The notes beneath the pieces are model-generated. The model worked only from the letters and a program-made list of their open reading frames with translations. It ran no database searches and was not told where the DNA came from. A program made the translations under genes and the position numbers. A stretch of DNA of 64,000 nt from Phascolarctobacterium sp. (GTDB lineage Bacteria; Bacillota; Negativicutes; Acidaminococcales; Acidaminococcaceae). The DNA lies in contig JAUNWI010000001.1 of the NCBI GenBank assembly GCA_030540395.1, positions 168,777-232,776 of the forward strand, given 5' to 3'. Shown piece by piece: positions 37,814 to 47,048 of this stretch (the stretch's first letter is position 1; each line of letters begins with the position of its first letter).

Positions 37814-39052
37814 TTACTCTCGCCAGCTCTGCAGCGCCAGCTTGTCGATTTTGCCACTTTCATTGCGGGGCAAGCTCTCTAAAAAGACAAACTGCTTGGG
37901 CAATTCATAATCCTCCAGGCTTTCTCGCAAAAGCTTCACCAGCTCCTGCTTGCTAAAGCTTGCAGATGCTGCCACAAAGGCCACCAATACATCGGCATCA
38001 CCCACGTGCTTGCTGAGCACTGCAGCCTCCACTACGCCCGGCAGGTCCGTCAGCGCAGCTGCCACCTTCACGGAGCTCACCTTGCGCCCATTCACGTTGC
38101 AAATATCATCGGTGCGCCCCAAAAAGTGCAGCAGTCCATGCTCGTCCAAATAACCCCTGTCCTTTAAGGAAAAGGGCATGGCGATTTCCTCCACATGGTA
38201 AGGGGTGTTGATAAAGATTTCCTCTTGGTGAATGGTGATCTCCACACCTGCAAAGGGCTTGCCAATCACGGTGTGGTCCTCTGTCATGTCCTTGTCTTTG
38301 ATATATGTAATGTAATTTAATTCGCTGGCTCCATAATACAGAGTTATTTCCGCAACGGGAAATACCCCCAGCAGCTTGTCCGCCTCCTGGCGCCCCATGG
38401 TTTGGGAGCCACTAATAATAGAACGAATCTGCTCATTGGGCTCGCTCATAAACTTTGGTAAAAGCAGCAGCTTGGAGGGAATTAAATAGATGGTGTTGAC
38501 ATCATATTGATGTATGAACTCTAGCCAATGCTTCGGGCGGAATTTTTCCGTCACAATCAAGGTTCCACCCGCTGCCAGCACGCCCATATAAATATTCAAA
38601 TTGCCTGTAAAGGCGAGACTACCCTGGCAAAAAATGATGGTGCTGTCGTCCACGCCGAAAACACGATTTTGCTCTGGAAAAAAGTCCGCCCAGCTATGAT
38701 AATCCCGCCACAAAAGCTTGCTCTTGCCAGTGCTGCCACTGGTCATGACGCCCATGCAGGCCCTGGACGGAATCTCCTTTACCTCAAAATGCTGCTTTTT
38801 ACTCAGCTCCGTGGCGATAATCGGTCTGGTCGCGGTGCCGCTATAGGCCACAAATTGCAGCAGCTGCCCGGCGATGGTATCCTCGTGGATAAACATCGCC
38901 GGCTGGCTAAAGTCCGCCCCAGCACGCAGACTGCGTGCTGCCTGTACCAGCTCACCATAGGTAAAGCTGACTGCATCATCCACCAGCGCCATTTTTTCTT
39001 GTGGTTGCGCTGCCAGCATGGCCAGATAATCGGGATATGCTCCGTATGCCAT
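37814..39052 (-). CDS. Short AMP-forming acyl-CoA ligase-like enzyme (YhfT-like)
   Basis: 412 aa ANL-superfamily enzyme. The P-loop TSGSTGKSK lies at 104-112, the YGASE adenylate motif near 245, the hinge GRTDD near 320 and the C-terminal catalytic Lys401 in NESGKIDK. It is about 90 aa shorter than usual CoA ligases, the N-terminal part being compact. It activates an acid as an acyl-adenylate; the substrate is unknown. Its place in a bioY operon with a thiolase recalls B. subtilis yhfT-yhfS-yhfU, suggesting a biotin- or pimelate-related acid (inference). It sits 1 bp after the thiolase. Confidence 0.85.
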   Translation of the reverse strand: MAYGAYPDYLAMLAAQPQEKMALVDDAVSFTYGELVQAARSLRAGADFSQPAMFIHEDTIAGQLLQFVAYSGTATRPIIATELSKKQHFEVKEIPSRACMGVMTSGSTGKSKLLWRDYHSWADFFPEQNRVFGVDDSTIIFCQGSLAFTGNLNIYMGVLAAGGTLIVTEKFRPKHWLEFIHQYDVNTIYLIPSKLLLLPKFMSEPNEQIRSIISGSQTMGRQEADKLLGVFPVAEITLYYGASELNYITYIKDKDMTEDHTVIGKPFAGVEITIHQEEIFINTPYHVEEIAMPFSLKDRGYLDEHGLLHFLGRTDDICNVNGRKVSSVKVAAALTDLPGVVEAAVLSKHVGDADVLVAFVAASASFSKQELVKLLRESLEDYELPKQFVFLESLPRNESGKIDKLALQSWRE

Positions 39053-39053
39053 T

Positions 39054-40193
39054 TTACGCCTCCACCCTTTCTATCAACAAGGCTGTACCGATGCCACCCG
39101 CCGCGGCGACGCTGGCGCAGCCAAGGCGCCCGCCGCGGCGCTTTAATGCTTCCAGCAAATGCAGGGTGATGATGGCGCCGGAGGCGCCATAGGGGTGGCC
39201 GTAGGCCAAGGCGCCGCCAAAGGTGTTGTATTTATCCACACTGTGAGGAAAAGCGCGGGCAAAGAGCACATCGATAACCGCAAAGGCTTCGTTGATTTCA
39301 AAATCATCAATGGCTGCTTCCGTCAGCTGGTGCTTGGCTAACAGCTTTTCCAAGGCTGTCACCGCCGTGCGGGGGCTCACCAAGGGGTCGCCACCGCACG
39401 CAACAGAGCCTAAAATTTTAGCTTGAGCCTGTAAGCCATGCTCTTTAAGATACTTTTCAGAGCACAGCACCACAAAGGCTGCACCATCGTTAATGAGACA
39501 GGAGTTAGCCGCCGTAATAAATTGCCCTTCCGGTAAAACCTTGGGCAAGCGGTCCAAGAGCCGTTGGCTCATGCGGGGACGAATGCCCTCATCCTTGGTG
39601 GCCTCAAAGCAGGGGGCAATAATCTTCTTCAGGCTCCCCTCCCTTTGCGCCTGCGCAGCCATAGCATGGCTGCGCAACACCCAGGCATCCAGCTCCTCTT
39701 TAGCAACATTTTCCCGCTGGCAGGCCAGCTCGGCACCCTCCAGCATCACGGTTTCGCGATGAATGCCGGGCATGAACTTGGCCACGCTGTACCAGCTGTC
39801 TCCGCTGTAGTCCGGATGGTTGGGGTTATAGCCCCGGCGAGGCTGAGTGCTGCTGCTTTCAAAGCCACCGGCGATGATGCAATCCGCCTCGCCGCTGGCG
39901 ATTTTCGCCGCGGCCACGGCAATGCTCTCCAGACCACTGCCACACTGTACATCAATAGTAAAGGAGGGCACAGAAATATCCACCCCTGCCTCCAAGGCCA
40001 TTAACCTGGCAATATTGCCACCGGCGCCTACGCCGTTGCCGGCAATAATATAATCGGGCTTTGCGATACCATATTTAGCTAAAACCTGCTGCAGTACCGC
40101 AGCACCCAGCTTTTCTGCAGGCACATGACGATACATACCATTGACCACGCCTACAAAGCTGCGCAGTCCCCCTACAAGATATACCTTATCCAT
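39054..40193 (-). CDS. Thiolase-like protein lacking the second catalytic Cys (YhfS-like)
   Basis: 379 aa thiolase fold. The nucleophile is Cys84 in VQCGSG, the NEAF Asn is present, and catalytic His333 lies in GHPYGASG. The C-terminal motif that normally reads Cys-x-Gly-Gly-Gly is Ala-Ala-Ala-Gly-Gly here (Ala363), so the proton-shuttling Cys is missing. That leaves a Cys-His-Asn set like beta-ketoacyl synthases. The start at 40193 (MDKVYLVGG) follows GGTGGG. It lies between bioY and the ligase-like gene. Confidence 0.88.
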   Translation of the reverse strand: MDKVYLVGGLRSFVGVVNGMYRHVPAEKLGAAVLQQVLAKYGIAKPDYIIAGNGVGAGGNIARLMALEAGVDISVPSFTIDVQCGSGLESIAVAAAKIASGEADCIIAGGFESSSTQPRRGYNPNHPDYSGDSWYSVAKFMPGIHRETVMLEGAELACQRENVAKEELDAWVLRSHAMAAQAQREGSLKKIIAPCFEATKDEGIRPRMSQRLLDRLPKVLPEGQFITAANSCLINDGAAFVVLCSEKYLKEHGLQAQAKILGSVACGGDPLVSPRTAVTALEKLLAKHQLTEAAIDDFEINEAFAVIDVLFARAFPHSVDKYNTFGGALAYGHPYGASGAIITLHLLEALKRRGGRLGCASVAAAGGIGTALLIERVEA

Positions 40194-40213
40194 ATTTCCC
40201 ACCTTATAAATAT

Positions 40214-40244
40214 CCCCGTATTCGCACAAGCGTCAAATACGGGG
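40214..40244 (-). promoter_or_regulatory. Hairpin between bioY and the thiolase gene
   Basis: CCCCGTATT (40214-40222)/AATACGGGG (40236-40244), no T-run on the minus strand. It is possibly an mRNA processing or stability element separating bioY from the enzyme genes. Confidence 0.5.
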
Positions 40245-40250
40245 AAAATG

Positions 40251-40802
40251 TTATTTATGATCAAAAATTCGATGAATAGGACCAGCCAGGAAGGCAGCAC
40301 CCATGCATTTTACAATATCCAAGGGAATGAAGGGCAAAACGCCGGTCATAAAAGCCTTATCCCAGGGCATACCCGTTACAAACTTCAATTGCAGGAAGCC
40401 AAAGAGATAAATAATAGGAATGCCAACTGCGCAGCCTAACAAAGCGTAACGCTTGAAGCTATATTTTTCACCGCGGGTAGCTGCTAAGAAGACTGCTGTG
40501 AATAAGAAGCCAATAATGTAGCCGCCGGTAGGACCAAAAAGCTTGCCAGGGCCTCCTGTACCGCCCGTGAATACGGGCACGCCAGCCAAACCAACCAGAA
40601 TATATACCAGCATGGTCATAAAGGCCTGCTTTACGTTCAGTACATAGCCTGTCAGATTTACAATCAGAGTCTGCAACGCAATGGGCGACAGGGAAAAGGG
40701 CAGCGGAATAATGATGTAGGCAGAAATGCAGTTCATGGCTACCATCAGGGCCATTTTCGTCATTTCCGCAGTTTTATTAATACTTTTGTTATTTGTTGTC
40801 AT
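40251..40802 (-). CDS. bioY: Biotin ECF transporter S-component BioY
   Basis: 183 aa, about six membrane segments. The BioY signature is visible: LPFSLSPIALQTLIVNLTGY, VYILVGLAGVPVFTGGTGGP and LFGPTGGYIIGFL. It binds biotin and is energised by EcfA1A2T, encoded at 26798-29285. The start is taken at 40802 (MTTNNKS). It is the second gene of the BirA-linked operon, 18 bp after the MaoC-like gene. Confidence 0.95.
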   Translation of the reverse strand: MTTNNKSINKTAEMTKMALMVAMNCISAYIIIPLPFSLSPIALQTLIVNLTGYVLNVKQAFMTMLVYILVGLAGVPVFTGGTGGPGKLFGPTGGYIIGFLFTAVFLAATRGEKYSFKRYALLGCAVGIPIIYLFGFLQLKFVTGMPWDKAFMTGVLPFIPLDIVKCMGAAFLAGPIHRIFDHK

Positions 40803-40820
40803 AAAAAGCACCAGCCTTAT

Positions 40821-41366
40821 TTATAATTTGATTAAAAAAACCTTAGTAGTGCCCACATAGGCCGCCAGCTCCTGCTCTGTAGCATAGACCCTTAGCTCGT
40901 CCCCTGTGTAAACCGGAGCGAGAAAGCTGATGCGCCAGTCCAGCTCTTGCTTTTGCAAAGCCTGCTGGAGCCATGCAGCCATGCACAGTCCCGGAACGAT
41001 GGGATGCTCACCCTGATGGATGATGTTTTCATCCCCGGTATAGGCCACGTAGTCCCGCACCTCCTGCACAGTGAAGACATGCTCCACCAGCAGCTTTCCT
41101 GTGGGGGTCTCCGGCTCGATGGTTTTGGTGCCCAGCTTGTTTTTTGGCAAAACCAAAAACACTCGCAGCTCCTTCACCAGCCGCTCTACACTATCTGCAA
41201 GGGTGGTTCCCCGCACCTGGATTATGCATTTACGCTCTTTTTCCAACAGCATGCGGTTTTCCAGCTTAACAGCCTGCCCATGAATATGGGCCTCCACTCC
41301 TGCCAAAACCCAGCCACCGAAAAATTTAGTATCGCTGTCTGCCAGCTTATGTGCAAGCTCTAACAT
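40821..41366 (-). CDS. MaoC-like hotdog protein, first gene of the bioY operon
   Basis: 181 aa. The C-terminal half has a MaoC/hydratase signature YTGDENIIHQGEHPIVPGL, with the Asp...His pair expected for (R)-enoyl-CoA hydratases (usual form DxNPIH). The N-terminal half resembles a second, degenerate hotdog unit. It would hydrate or dehydrate an acyl thioester. AAAGGATG precedes the ATG. Operon position right behind a BirA-like operator links it to biotin metabolism; the substrate is unknown. Confidence 0.8.
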   Translation of the reverse strand: MLELAHKLADSDTKFFGGWVLAGVEAHIHGQAVKLENRMLLEKERKCIIQVRGTTLADSVERLVKELRVFLVLPKNKLGTKTIEPETPTGKLLVEHVFTVQEVRDYVAYTGDENIIHQGEHPIVPGLCMAAWLQQALQKQELDWRISFLAPVYTGDELRVYATEQELAAYVGTTKVFLIKL

Positions 41367-41391
41367 TTTCTAACATCCTTTCATGTAGGAT

Positions 41392-41420
41392 ATTATAAAT
41401 CAGACGCGTCATTTAGTCAA
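41392..41420 (-). promoter_or_regulatory. Promoter of the bioY operon
   Basis: -35 TTGACT (41415-41420), 17-bp spacer, -10 TATAAT (41392-41397). Confidence 0.85.
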
Positions 41421-41445
41421 CCTTTTCTATAAAACAAGTTAACAA
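41414..41445. promoter_or_regulatory. BirA-like operator of the bioY operon
   Basis: TAGTCAACC (41414-41422)-N14-AGTTAACAA (41437-41445), overlapping the -35 exactly as at the ecf promoter. Confidence 0.75.
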
Positions 41446-41458
41446 TTGGGTGCAAAAA

Positions 41459-41480
41459 AGGCGCCGCAGCAGCGGCGCCT
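41459..41480 (-). terminator. Terminator of the deoB-udp operon
   Basis: AGGCGCCGC (41459-41467)/GCGGCGCCT (41472-41480) followed by TTTTTT on the minus strand. Confidence 0.9.
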
Positions 41481-41504
41481 AACTTAGCTTATGCTGAGCA
41501 TGTG

Positions 41505-42080
41505 CTATGCTCCGATAATAGGTCTACCTTCAATGGTGTTGACGATTTTGGAAAGCTCCCATTTGATTGTTTCTTCTGGATGGTCCACATTACCCATTTC
41601 CCGAAGATGGCGTTCACGCAGCTTCTTTTTCAAGAATTTGCCGCCATCCTTTTTGTAAACGAATAAATCAGCGCAGGCAGAGGTTTTGATATAAGTATCA
41701 TCATCCCTAAAGACAAAGCCCGTCACCATGTATTCGTCCAGCTCGTAAACACGGGCCACAACCAGCACATCCACCTTGCTTTTTTCAGCCAGAGCTGCCA
41801 AGGAATCCTTGTCCAGTTTGGCACCGGTGCGCACGGCCTCGCTCACCAGCTTTTGGGGCTCACCACCGTCAATAATCTGGTAGTACGGAAAATGATAGGC
41901 CCATTTTACAACTTGACGCCAGGATTTATAAACAGTGCCATTCACATCCCCATCCTGGTCGATAACCACAAAGCCCACAGGGCGTTCGGCAAACTCGGCA
42001 TTCGCCGCTTGAGGCAGCACCGTAGCCGCCATAACCATCATCATCAATAAACAGCCTAAAAAATGCATCAGCTTTTTCAT
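41505..42080 (-). CDS. Secreted/periplasmic protein of unknown function
   Basis: 191 aa with a Sec signal peptide, cleavage expected near ANA/EF (residue 28). The mature part is an alpha/beta domain with GFVVIDQDGDVNG near its start and a DVLVVARVYELDEY strand region. I do not recognise the family. Its ATG overlaps the udp stop codon (ATGA), so it is translated with the nucleoside genes, an unexpected partner for a periplasmic protein. The operon terminator follows within 25 bp. Confidence 0.8.
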   Translation of the reverse strand: MKKLMHFLGCLLMMMVMAATVLPQAANAEFAERPVGFVVIDQDGDVNGTVYKSWRQVVKWAYHFPYYQIIDGGEPQKLVSEAVRTGAKLDKDSLAALAEKSKVDVLVVARVYELDEYMVTGFVFRDDDTYIKTSACADLFVYKKDGGKFLKKKLRERHLREMGNVDHPEETIKWELSKIVNTIEGRPIIGA

Positions 42081-42877
42081 ATGCTCTCCACCTTTTCTAA
42101 GCGTTCCACTGCGCCACGCACTATAGCAATTTGGTATTGCAGTGCCTGGTCGTATTTTTCCTTAGGCACAATGCCCTCGCCCTCCGTCCGCTTGGCCACC
42201 ACGCCGCACACGGCGCCTGCCTTGATGCCCAAGGCTTGGCAGGTTACGAAAAGAGCCGAGGTTTCCATTTCGTAATTTAAGGCACCCAAGCGCTGCCATT
42301 CAACCATTGTCCCCTGAAAGGCCTTGGGTACGTAACCCGTAAAGCTGTCGTAGCGCTCCTGTCCCGGCCAGAAGGTGTCGCTGGAAACAGCAATGCCCAC
42401 ATGATAGGGAGCAGCGCAGGCCTTGGCCGCTGCAATAAGTGCTCCCGTCACCGTAAAGCTGGCCACAGCCGGAAAGCTGGCTGGCGCATAATGATGGGAG
42501 GTGCCATCCAGACGCACGGAAGCCTTGTTGATAATGACCTCTCCGGGGTTTATGTATTCTTGAATAGTGCCAGTTGTGCCCACGCGAATAACCTGAGTAA
42601 TGCCCATGCGCGCCAATTCTTCAAGACAAATAGCCACGGAAGGGCCGCCCATGCCCGTGGAGCAAACTAAAACGGGGCGACCGGCTATATGGGTAAGCCA
42701 GCTGGTGTATTCCCGATGGCAGGCAATAAAGCTAGGCTCCTCACCCAACTGCCGTGCCAGGGGCTCCACCCTGCCCGGATCTCCGGGCAGCACGGCCAAG
42801 GTTGCCCCTTGCAGGACAGCTTTGCTAAAGCCAACGTGGTACAAAACTTCATTTTCACTTGCGTAATGTTTATCCAT
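42077..42877 (-). CDS. udp: Uridine phosphorylase
   Basis: 266 aa. The family signature STGMGGPSVAICLEELARMG is present, with phosphate/ribose residues in RVGTTG, the base-specific GQERYDSF segment and the ribose-contacting NYEMETSALF; very close to E. coli Udp. It cleaves uridine to uracil and ribose-1-phosphate, which DeoB (next upstream) isomerises. The ATG at 42877 has GGAGGGG upstream. Confidence 0.95.
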   Translation of the reverse strand: MDKHYASENEVLYHVGFSKAVLQGATLAVLPGDPGRVEPLARQLGEEPSFIACHREYTSWLTHIAGRPVLVCSTGMGGPSVAICLEELARMGITQVIRVGTTGTIQEYINPGEVIINKASVRLDGTSHHYAPASFPAVASFTVTGALIAAAKACAAPYHVGIAVSSDTFWPGQERYDSFTGYVPKAFQGTMVEWQRLGALNYEMETSALFVTCQALGIKAGAVCGVVAKRTEGEGIVPKEKYDQALQYQIAIVRGAVERLEKVESI

Positions 42878-42887
42878 GGGCCCCTCC

Positions 42888-44132
42888 TTATTTATCCTCA
42901 CTAATACCCACGCCCACATAGGCCGCAGGAGTGCCTGTAAAGGTAGGCTCAATGCCCATATAGTTGGCGATGGTTTGCCCAATATCGGCAAAGGTATCCA
43001 TGGGCTCCAGCTGAGCCACCTTAACATCTGCTCCGGAGAACAGAACAGGAATCTTTTCGCGAGTGTGGTCCGTACCGCTCCAGGAGGGGTCATTGCCATG
43101 GTCCGCCGTAATAAGCAGCAAATCATCAGCCTTGAGCAGGCTTGTGATTTCCGGCAGGCGGCTATCAAAATACTCCAAAGCCTCGCCGTAGCCCTTGCTA
43201 TCACGGCGATGACCAAAGCTGGAGTCAAAATCTACAAAATTAGTGAAAACGATGGAGTTATCCGGCGCATCCTGCACAGCCTGAATCGTTGCATCCACCA
43301 GCTTTTCCAGCCCACCGGCTGCATAATGCCTGGTGATGCCACGATGGGCAAAAATATCCGCAATTTTGCCCACAGCGTACACATTGCCGCCCGCTGCCAC
43401 CATTTTATCCAACAGCGTTTGCTGCGGCGCAGGCACGGCGTAGTCGTGCCGATTAGTGGTGCGGCTAAAGTCTGCGGCGCAGTTTCCCACAAAGGGACGG
43501 GCAATAACACGGGCGATATTATAGGGCTGCACCAGCCTATAGGCCAGCTTGCACAGCTCGTACAAGCGCTCTAAGCCGAAGGCTTCCTCGTGTGCTGCAA
43601 TTTGCAGCACACTATCAGCCGAGGTATAGATGATGGGCTTGCCGGTTGCCACATGCTCTTCACCCAGCTCCTTGATGATTTCCGTGCCGGAGGCATGGCA
43701 TTCACCCAAAATACCGGGCAAATTGCCCTCTTTAATGAGCGCATCCACCAGCTCCTGGGGAAAGCATTTCGGTACATTGGGGAAATAGCCCCAATCAAAA
43801 TCCACAGGTACGCCGGCGATTTCCCAATGGCCGCTCAAGGTGTCCTTGCCACGGCTCACCTCCTGGGCGAAGGTATACGCGCCGATGCTGTGCTCGGCGC
43901 CCAAATCAGCGGGCAGGGCAATGCCGCGACTCAGCTCTGCCGCCTTGGCCAGCCCACGGGCTGCCAAGTGTGGCAGGCGCAGCGGCAGGGGCTTGCCCGC
44001 GGCGTCCTTGCGATTGTTGGCAAACCATTCACAAATATGACCCAAGGTATCGGCGCCCTTGTCGCCGTATTTTTCCGCGTCATGAGCATAACCAATGCCA
44101 AAAGAGTCCATTAGTAATATAATAGTACGCAT
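42888..44132 (-). CDS. deoB: Phosphopentomutase
   Basis: 414 aa alkaline-phosphatase-superfamily enzyme interconverting (deoxy)ribose-1- and -5-phosphate. Metal ligands lie in [22 protein letters not shown] and [17 protein letters not shown]. The ATG at 44132 follows AGGTG. It is first gene of deoB-udp-periplasmic gene. The 50-bp upstream gap has TATTAT but no clear -35. Confidence 0.97.
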   Translation of the reverse strand: MRTIILLMDSFGIGYAHDAEKYGDKGADTLGHICEWFANNRKDAAGKPLPLRLPHLAARGLAKAAELSRGIALPADLGAEHSIGAYTFAQEVSRGKDTLSGHWEIAGVPVDFDWGYFPNVPKCFPQELVDALIKEGNLPGILGECHASGTEIIKELGEEHVATGKPIIYTSADSVLQIAAHEEAFGLERLYELCKLAYRLVQPYNIARVIARPFVGNCAADFSRTTNRHDYAVPAPQQTLLDKMVAAGGNVYAVGKIADIFAHRGITRHYAAGGLEKLVDATIQAVQDAPDNSIVFTNFVDFDSSFGHRRDSKGYGEALEYFDSRLPEITSLLKADDLLLITADHGNDPSWSGTDHTREKIPVLFSGADVKVAQLEPMDTFADIGQTIANYMGIEPTFTGTPAAYVGVGISEDK

Positions 44133-44181
44133 GATAATCACCTAATCTAAAGCACACTTACTATAATAAGACAGTTCAGCA

Positions 44182-44820
44182 CTAAAAGCCTAAGTTTTCG
44201 CCAACTAGAATAACCTTAATCCTACCCTTTACCCTGCTAACTCTCGTAATAACCATCTGACAGCAAATAGAGTCTGGAGAAATACAATTAGCGCAGGTTC
44301 CCAGCTTTGCGCAGGGAGTGCTTAAGCCGGCAAAGCGGGATGCATTAATGGGCGCAGCCACATGACGGGCTCTGTCGATAGCGCCCTCCAAGGTGCCGGC
44401 AATCTTGTTCATACCCACAATCATGATGACCTGCTTGGGTCCAAAAATCATGGCAGCCACACGGTTACCGTTACCATCAATATTCACCAGCTCGCCATCC
44501 TTGCTAATGGCGTTGCTGCTCATCAAATAGGTATCGCACAAAAGAGCATTGCGCATAAGCTCTGCCTTTTCCTCAGGAGTATCGGCTAATTCCCTATCAA
44601 TAACAGGGTTGCGCTTTTTCACAGCATCCAAAAGGCCTATTTCCTTGATGGACACAGAGCCACCCCACGCTACCACATCTTCCTCAGGAATCAGCTCCAA
44701 GGCCTTGGCCAGAGCTTCCTCCTTGGTGGCGCAATAATAGGCCCCCATGCCACGCTTTTGCAAATTTTTTACTAAGGTTTCACCTAACAATTGATTGCGT
44801 AATACTTCTGCTTGCTCCAT
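44182..44820 (-). CDS. LUD-domain (LutC/YkgG-like) protein
   Basis: 212 aa, single LUD domain: AWGGSVSIKEIGLL, DGELVNIDGNGNRVAAMIFGP and a Cys-rich C-terminal segment (CAKLGTCANC...CC) typical of stand-alone LUD proteins. The family is linked to lactate utilisation through LutC, but lutA and lutB are absent, so the role is open. A short inverted repeat GGTAGC/GCTACC (44842-44858) precedes its ribosome site. Confidence 0.85.
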   Translation of the reverse strand: MEQAEVLRNQLLGETLVKNLQKRGMGAYYCATKEEALAKALELIPEEDVVAWGGSVSIKEIGLLDAVKKRNPVIDRELADTPEEKAELMRNALLCDTYLMSSNAISKDGELVNIDGNGNRVAAMIFGPKQVIMIVGMNKIAGTLEGAIDRARHVAAPINASRFAGLSTPCAKLGTCANCISPDSICCQMVITRVSRVKGRIKVILVGENLGF

Positions 44821-44856
44821 AATTACTACCTCACTTTTATGGGTAGCAAAACGCTA

Positions 44857-44917
44857 CCAAAAAGAATGTTCACCTTGATTATTCGTGTAACGAAACGTTA
44901 CTCGAAATATATGTTCG
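44857..44917 (-). repeat. 60-bp dispersed intergenic element, copy B
   Basis: Minus-strand match to copy A (4213-4272): CGAACAT, the identical 18-mer (44887-44904) with GTAACG-TTT-CGTTAC, a 15-bp non-conserved spacer, then GAACATTCTTTT-T-GG. It lies between pyrR and the LUD gene. Confidence 0.7.
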
Positions 44918-44938
44918 TCTTTATTTCAATACTTTATT

Positions 44939-45541
<603 letters not shown>

Positions 45542-46489
45542 TTAGTTAAACTGCCCCAAATGCAGACGGGTAATAATCTTCTGCATATCCTCGGGCAGGG
45601 GTGCTTCAAATTTCAAGCGCTCCCCGGTGCGAGGATGGGTAAACTCCAAGGTTTGAGAATGCAAGGCCTGCCCCTTGATGGCAAAGGGGGTTTTGAGCGG
45701 TGAATATTTAGGATCACCTACCAAGGGATACCCCAAATGCTCCATATGCACGCGAATTTGGTGAGTGCGTCCTGTACGCAGCTTGCAGCGCACCAAGGTG
45801 TACTTGCCAAAGCGCTCCACCACCTCATAATCGGTGATGGCCTCGCGACCGTTTTCCTTCACCACCGCCATCTTTTTGCGGTCATTTTTATCCCGGGCAA
45901 TAAGGGTTTCAATGGTGCCGCTGTCGGTCTTGATATTGCCCCGCACCACCGCTAAATAAGTACGCCGAGCGGTTTTGGCCTGAATCTGCCGGGATAGTGA
46001 CAAATGGGCTTCATCATTTTTGGCACAAATCATGATACCACTGGTGTCCTTGTCCAAGCGATGCACGATACCCGGTCTAATCACGCCGTTAATCCCGGAA
46101 AGATTTTTGCAATGATATAGCAAGGCATTTACCAGGGTACCGCTGTAATTGCCGGCGGCGGGATGCACCACCATGCCTCTGGCTTTATTCACAACAATTA
46201 CGTCATCGTCCTCGTAAATTATATCCAAGGGAATATTTTCCGGCTGGGCATCTAAGGGCTGGGGCTCGGGCAAGGTTACCACGATCTGGTCCCCTGCCTT
46301 CAGCTTATAATTGGCCTTCAAAACCTTAGTCCCCTTGACAGCGCGACCATCCTCCAACAGCCTTTGCATATTGGAACGAGTGATGTCCAGCAGGGTGGCC
46401 AAGCCAACATCGGCCCGTTGACCAGCCTGCTCCTCGGTGATAATCAAGCTTTCCTGTTCTCCTGCCATTCCGTCAGTAATATGCTCCAT
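45542..46489 (-). CDS. rluD: RluA-family 23S rRNA pseudouridine synthase
   Basis: About 315 aa. An S4 domain at the N-terminus (ADVGLATLLDITRSNMQRLL) is followed by the catalytic domain, with Asp in RPGIVHRLDKDTSGIM and then RTGRTHQIRVHM. The start is uncertain: ATG at 46489 (GGAG 10-11 nt upstream) overlaps lspA by 46 bp, while a TTG at 46447 overlaps the lspA stop as TTGA. It is second gene of lspA-rluD-pyrR. Confidence 0.93.
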   Translation of the reverse strand: MEHITDGMAGEQESLIITEEQAGQRADVGLATLLDITRSNMQRLLEDGRAVKGTKVLKANYKLKAGDQIVVTLPEPQPLDAQPENIPLDIIYEDDDVIVVNKARGMVVHPAAGNYSGTLVNALLYHCKNLSGINGVIRPGIVHRLDKDTSGIMICAKNDEAHLSLSRQIQAKTARRTYLAVVRGNIKTDSGTIETLIARDKNDRKKMAVVKENGREAITDYEVVERFGKYTLVRCKLRTGRTHQIRVHMEHLGYPLVGDPKYSPLKTPFAIKGQALHSQTLEFTHPRTGERLKFEAPLPEDMQKIITRLHLGQFN

Positions 46490-46896
46490 ATAATACAACC
46501 CACTCCTACACATATAGCAATATCGGCCACATTAAACACGGGCCAAATGCGAAAATCAAAAAAATCTATGACTAAGCCCTGCCGCGCTCTGTCGATTAAA
46601 TTGCCCACGGCTCCACCCCCAAAGAGGGCCGCACCATAGGTGCACCAGGGTCCATAAGCTGCAATATCGCGCCGCAGGTACCAAATGCCGACCATCACAG
46701 CCAAGGCAATTAGCACGAAAAGCCAACGACTGCCCTCCAGCATGCCAAAGGCCGCGCCAGGATTCAAAATATAGGTCCAATGAAAAAAATCTTGGATAAC
46801 GGGCACGCTTTCCCCCACATCAAAATGTGCCACCACATAGAGCTTTGTCAGCTGGTCCACAAGCACCACTGCCAAAGCCAACAACAAATAAACCAT
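46444..46896 (-). CDS. lspA: Lipoprotein signal peptidase
   Basis: 150 aa, four membrane segments. Catalytic aspartates are Asp102 (NLIDR) and Asp125 (FNVADIAI). It removes signal peptides from lipoproteins such as the LivK and DppA proteins of this window. GGAG precedes the ATG, and a -10 TATAAT lies at 46950-46955 with a weak -35. Confidence 0.96.
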   Translation of the reverse strand: MVYLLLALAVVLVDQLTKLYVVAHFDVGESVPVIQDFFHWTYILNPGAAFGMLEGSRWLFVLIALAVMVGIWYLRRDIAAYGPWCTYGAALFGGGAVGNLIDRARQGLVIDFFDFRIWPVFNVADIAICVGVGCIIWSILLTEWQENRKA

Positions 46897-47004
46897 TTAC
46901 ATACTCCTACGCTGGTCCAGCCAGCTTTTATAGATAATTGTACGCATATATTATACCATAACCGCAGTATAAAAATACAGGTTTCACGAAAACTTAATAA
47001 AAAA

Positions 47005-47030
47005 TCCTCCACCTTTTTACAGATGGAGGA
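47005..47030 (-). terminator. Terminator after the acyl-CoA dehydrogenase gene
   Basis: TCCTCCA (47005-47011)/TGGAGGA (47024-47030) followed by TTTTTT on the minus strand. Confidence 0.85.
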
Positions 47031-47048
47031 TTAATTACCACACTAGTA

